Of a stretch of DNA of 64,000 bases, positions 59,759 through 64,000 are shown piece by piece. The number at the start of each line of letters is the position of its first letter. Within the stretch, counting starts at the first letter, position 1. Under the pieces are notes generated by a model that ran no database searches, was not told where the DNA came from, and saw nothing but the letters and a program-made list of their open reading frames with translations. A program made the translations under genes and the position numbers. The DNA comes from Kryptolebias marmoratus (taxonomy: Eukaryota; Chordata; Actinopteri; Cyprinodontiformes; Rivulidae): assembly GCF_001649575.2 (NCBI RefSeq), contig NC_051449.1, forward strand, positions 14,015,775 through 14,079,774, read 5' to 3'.

Positions 59759-62700
59759 TGCACCATGTGAAGCATTTTTAGGTTTCATGAAAAATAATGT
59801 CTAAAATAATTGTCTTGTTTTTTATCTTTCTTATTCTTCTTTTTATTAATAATATTATTTTCGACATGTGCTGTTAAATTCGGACTACTCCTTATGGAGC
59901 AACTGGTAATAGTTGTCTGATGTAGTAAACAACATGCTGAGACATGCACACTTTGGGCAGAATTACAGGAGCGTGTAATTTTCTACTAGATGTCTGGACT
60001 TGTCTTGACAAACATAATCATCAGCAGCAAATGTCTCACTGTGTCATTCACTGTCTCCCGTTCCTNCCCCCCCGCCCTCCACCCTCCAGCCTTTGACATT
60101 TCTCTTCTTTGTCTCTCATAAAGCAGGTTCAACATCCACACCCATGTGTGCTTGAATAGAGGAAGGATTCGGTGCTGCTGACACACCACAAAGCCAAGCC
60201 TCAGCTTTAATTTTACAAAAGAATGTCGTGATTGATGAAAGTCTGGTTGTAATCATAACTGACATATCAGTCTGCTGTGGAATGCCTGCTTGCCCCTGTG
60301 TGTGAGTGTGAGGGTGTGTGTGGGAGGGGGAATCAGTGCCTCTGTCAGCTCTAACACGATCTGATGCAAATACAAATGTATGCCATGCAAAGATGTGGCA
60401 AGTGGGAAGGCAGGTTTCCATGGCAACTGGGATGTGTTTATCTCCGGTGTGACTCAACGTGCTTTGCCATGTGAGCCTGACCCAGATACGCCCAGGCGAG
60501 TGTGAACACACACACACGAGCGCACACACACATGGGATGGCACATGTAACAACACATGGGCGCTGATATTTTTGTCCAGGATTTAATGAGGCCAGCAAAG
60601 CTCAGTAAACAGAGAGAAGTTATTCCAGTTTCCTGTTGCTTTTCATCTGCTGTGACTATTCTGGCATCACCTTCATCTTTGACCCGATGACCTAAATCTG
60701 CTGTGTGCCAATGGCATGGCATAGCTGGACAAAAATTCGCTCCTCATCTCCACCCATGTTCTGTCTGTTTCTGTTTAGTTTTCTTTATAGTCCTTTTTCT
60801 TTCTTTAGCAACTTTAGATGTTCCAATCCCAAAGGAATCATGCTTTTTGTGAAGATTGCTTTATAGTCATACTCTGTCATGTTAATGTGACAGTAAATCT
60901 GTTTCTCTCTGCAGGCCTTGCATAGCTTTAGTGCAGGTTTTAAATTTTTTTTTTTTTTTTTTTTTATCATTTTCACCATTTAAATTTTTGGTGCCCTACT
61001 TTGAGAGCATTTCACCAACCTGCATATCACCCAGGATTGTTGTTTACTGAAATAAACAGTGCATTTGAGAATCAGGGATGCGTGAGATTTGGTAACTTGG
61101 CTCATATACTGTATAACCACTCGGATGACTCATCTTAGCACAGGCAGCAGAAACAGAGACATCCAGTGTTGAATCAATGGTACAACATACAGGGCTTATG
61201 TAATGGTCGGAATTTGCACTTTAGGTGTTTTTCTTTTAATGGTTTCCAGCTTTTATTGTCATAAAACTGCTGGGACACATGACGGGTCACAAGTTAACGG
61301 AGTTATGAGGTGTTGAAATTGCACATGAATGCAGCGGTTGTTCTCTTTAATTCCAGATACACACAGTTGAACACATAAAAGAGTTTCTATGAGGGGAGGG
61401 AAAAAAAAAAAGAAGAAGCAAATACGGTCACACATTTTCAGCATGGCCCCTCCAAATGTTCAGGAGTCTTATCACAGATGCAATGCTGGGACATTATGCA
61501 ATCACAACAAAAAGCTGAGCCAAATTACTGGTGGATTAACAGATCCACATGGTGCTGCTGAGTCACAGAACTTGACAGGCGTCTATAAAAGTGCAAGTTG
61601 TTTTTGTTGGACTGCTCCAGGACACGACTGCCAGATGCAGATGATGTGTCGAGGATGGATCAGTCACCGAAAATGGAAGCCTGTGCCATGTTTGTCAGAC
61701 TCAGAAGGTGTGCAAAAAGTCTGCATTGCGTCATGGCAGAGGAAAAGTGGAGGGAATGGAGACGGGACGGGTTGGGAAGCAGGGGTGCAGCCAGGGAAGG
61801 GAGGGGTGGTGTCCTCACTGACCTAGTTAGAGCGACGGAAAGCCCCCTCCGCCTCTCTGCTCCTCCTCGCCTGGCCACTGATGTGTAAAGGGCACTTTCA
61901 GACAGTACCAGGCAGATAAAAATGAAAGCCCAGAGTCACAGGGGACAGCTGATCAGTTAGAAGGGTGCAGATTAACAGGGTGAGTCAGGATAAAAAAACA
62001 ACAACACAAAACTAACCGCAGCTTTTTTCACAATAAGCTCTGGGAAATATCTAAGTGAAAAGCGAATGGGCCTAAATGGATTTCAAACAAATTAATGAGA
62101 ACAACAGACTGCATCTAAAACTCTGAGCTCCTTCATATCCTGTGCAATATTAGATTTTTGCCTTTATTTCCACAGAACAATATCTCTCAGGCTTTTAATA
62201 AAAACATAACGTAATAACTGCCAAACACAGACTAATAAACTGGATCTAATCTAACATCTCCTGAGCTTTCATGACTTTTGTTTTTTTTCTCTCTCTGGAA
62301 AATGAGGAATAAATGAGAAGCAACATGTAAACAGACTGTATGGATTACAGGAATTTTAATCTGCTTCTGCAGAATGAGGCAAGTTTTACACTAAGCCACC
62401 TAAATCTAATCTTTAGGGTTTTCTCTACAATGGTGGGGTTTGTTCCTCTGGTTTGCAGCAGTTCATCCTATAGTTCAAAGGCTTCAAACATTGAAGCAAA
62501 TTATTTCCTTCACAAGTAATGTTTTCCTGAAATCCCAACTATCAACATGCCCAAAATAACCTTAACTAATAAGAAAGGCAAACCTTTCAGTGGGGAGCCA
62601 TCTGTTTTTGTGACATTTGTTCTCATTCGTTCCATTCAGCACGTCCAAAAAACTTTTCCAGAATACTTTTCTCATACATTCAGCTTTTTTTTTCTTTTCT

Positions 62701-63094
62701 TTTTCTTTTTTTAAATCCCTCGCTTGTTCATTCTCAAGTTTCTCTTGTCAGTCGTTGTTCTAGTGGATGAACTTTCAGCCCGGGTCTTTGAAGATAAATT
62801 GAAGGCTGAGGATGATGTGTTTTGGCTGACACAAACTGCAAACGTTTTACCTGAGAACTGTACAAAAAGGCTTAACTTTAAAACCCACAGCAAAACTCTG
62901 CTATGTTTAAACAATATTAAAAATCATGACCGAGAGACACCAGATGTATGTGAGGTTGTAAGAAGCCATATTATCATACACCTTTTTCCAGGTTTTTAAA
63001 CAACTTTCTTATAAAAGGCCATAAAAGAAAACCCAGTGAGCAACAAGCCATTTGTTGATCATCACTGACCACAGTGCTATTGTAGCCAAATTGA

Positions 63095-63142
63095 TTTATT
63101 ATTATTATTATTTTTTATTTTTATTATTATTTTTATTATTAT
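63095..63142. repeat. (ATT)n-type microsatellite
   Basis: ATT/TTA units with T-run interruptions. Confidence 0.9.
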
Positions 63143-63651
63143 GTGTGAACATTCTCCAAACCTATACTCAGTTTGTGTTATTCATATAAATTTTATACTG
63201 ATTTAATGTTGGATCAGATGTATTTATCTATTTATTTATTTGCTAATTTCACCAGAATTGTGTGTTCGTACCGTAGATGGTTCCGCGTGGTTACAGTTTC
63301 GGATGGGGCATGTTTTGATGGGGCACACGCAGGGCGCACGAGCCTTGTTCCTGTTTGTTGGCGCCCACTAACCGCCGTGTCTCCGTGCTGGTCAGCAGTG
63401 ACGGTCAGAGGAGGCTTCCCAGCCGACTGTGGTTAAAAAATGCTTCATTTCAGATCCTCAGCAGCGCCCCCTGTTGATCAAACGTTCGAGACAAATAATG
63501 AAAAACGAGTTTCCAGTCAAAATATATACAATTATACAATGTTTACATAGTTTTAGGTTGGTTTTTAAGGTACTGGAAGAACACAATTAATAAATAAACT
63601 AGTAAATTTTAAATTAGTAGGCATGTATTTGTACATATACATATATATGTG

Positions 63652-63712
<61 letters not shown>
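63652..63712. repeat. (TA)n microsatellite, about 60 bp
   Basis: A pure TA run preceded by imperfect TATA/ACAT units. Able to form cruciforms and prone to length change. Confidence 0.97.
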
Positions 63713-63716
<4 letters not shown>

Positions 63717-64000
63717 CTCCTGCTGGGACAATATAAAAACTTAAAACAAATATAAAAGTTTCTTTTTAGACTTTGTATTTAGTTGTGTGCTGCAGACAAA
63801 CCTCAGACCTGAAATAGTTCGACTCATTTAGGTTCTGTTCTGCCTTACCAGGGGCATCAGCTGTTTGTTTTGTGTTGCCCTGGTTTGCTTCACTTATTTA
63901 ATTATTCCTTTAACTTTATCATCTTTTTTAAGTTTTCATAAGAAAACCACATAGGGGTGCAAAAAAGTGAAAAGTTAGGGGATTTGTTTCAGCTTTCTGA

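Larger units (their letters stand above)
54066..64000. other. About 10 kb without a recognised gene
   Basis: Frames of up to 160 codons here show no domain, codon pattern or splice chain that I can support. The DNA is AT-rich with dispersed repeats, microsatellites and poly-T runs. A slightly GC-richer patch with a long GA tract lies at about 56160-56540. One isolated unknown base occurs at 60066. Distal regulatory elements of the ROR gene could lie here but none can be named. Confidence 0.5.

Noticed and set aside
60116..60598. 160-codon minus-strand frame with CV/TH repeats
   Set aside because: Driven by GT/CA-rich sequence; no family resemblance.
61389..61826. 145-codon plus-strand frame
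   Set aside because: No conserved motif and no neighbouring exons; likely chance.

Overview
The window is vertebrate nuclear DNA, most likely from a ray-finned (percomorph-type) fish. It shows GT/AG-spliced genes with 5-14 coding exons, long AT-rich introns, many microsatellites and fish-type dispersed repeats. Five multi-exon protein genes can be rebuilt completely, each with an open, in-phase exon chain. I see no prokaryotic features, CRISPR array or rRNA/tRNA genes. Exon borders come from reading splice sites by eye and checking codon phase. Family assignments come from recognising protein motifs; no database search was possible.

Layout. 1-4.3 kb (minus): cdc34, a ubiquitin-conjugating enzyme, with its 3' UTR reaching the window start. 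5.9-11.9 kb (plus): cactin, an RS-rich spliceosome-associated protein, divergent from cdc34. 13.4-17.6 kb (minus): a class 4 transmembrane semaphorin, convergent with cactin. 21.2-24.1 kb (minus): stap2, a PH-SH2 adaptor. 27.3-37.0 kb (minus): sh3gl1 (endophilin-A2). 40.7-53.5 kb (minus): a retinoid-related orphan nuclear receptor (NR1F) whose 7-nt first coding exon lies beyond a 569-N assembly gap. 54-64 kb: no gene recognised, mostly AT-rich sequence and repeats.

The genes are not an operon and show no obvious joint function: protein turnover, splicing, guidance signalling, signalling adaptor, membrane bending and transcription. What links them is genome history. CDC34, CACTIN, STAP2 and SH3GL1 all map to human 19p13.3. 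The semaphorin-4 and ROR families have human members in the related regions of chromosomes 1, 9 and 15 (SEMA4A/RORC, SEMA4D/RORB, SEMA4B/RORA) but none at 19p13.3. This block may therefore carry the fourth whole-genome-duplication copies of SEMA4 and ROR, lost in mammals. That is the most interesting hypothesis here; it is inference and needs a phylogeny.

Repeat content includes a dimeric ~250-bp dispersed element present at three places, a degenerate AGCTAAAAG-type array at 24.4-25.1 kb with a matching inverted piece near 59.3 kb, a small inverted-terminal-repeat element at 59.5-59.8 kb, and several long dinucleotide tracts.
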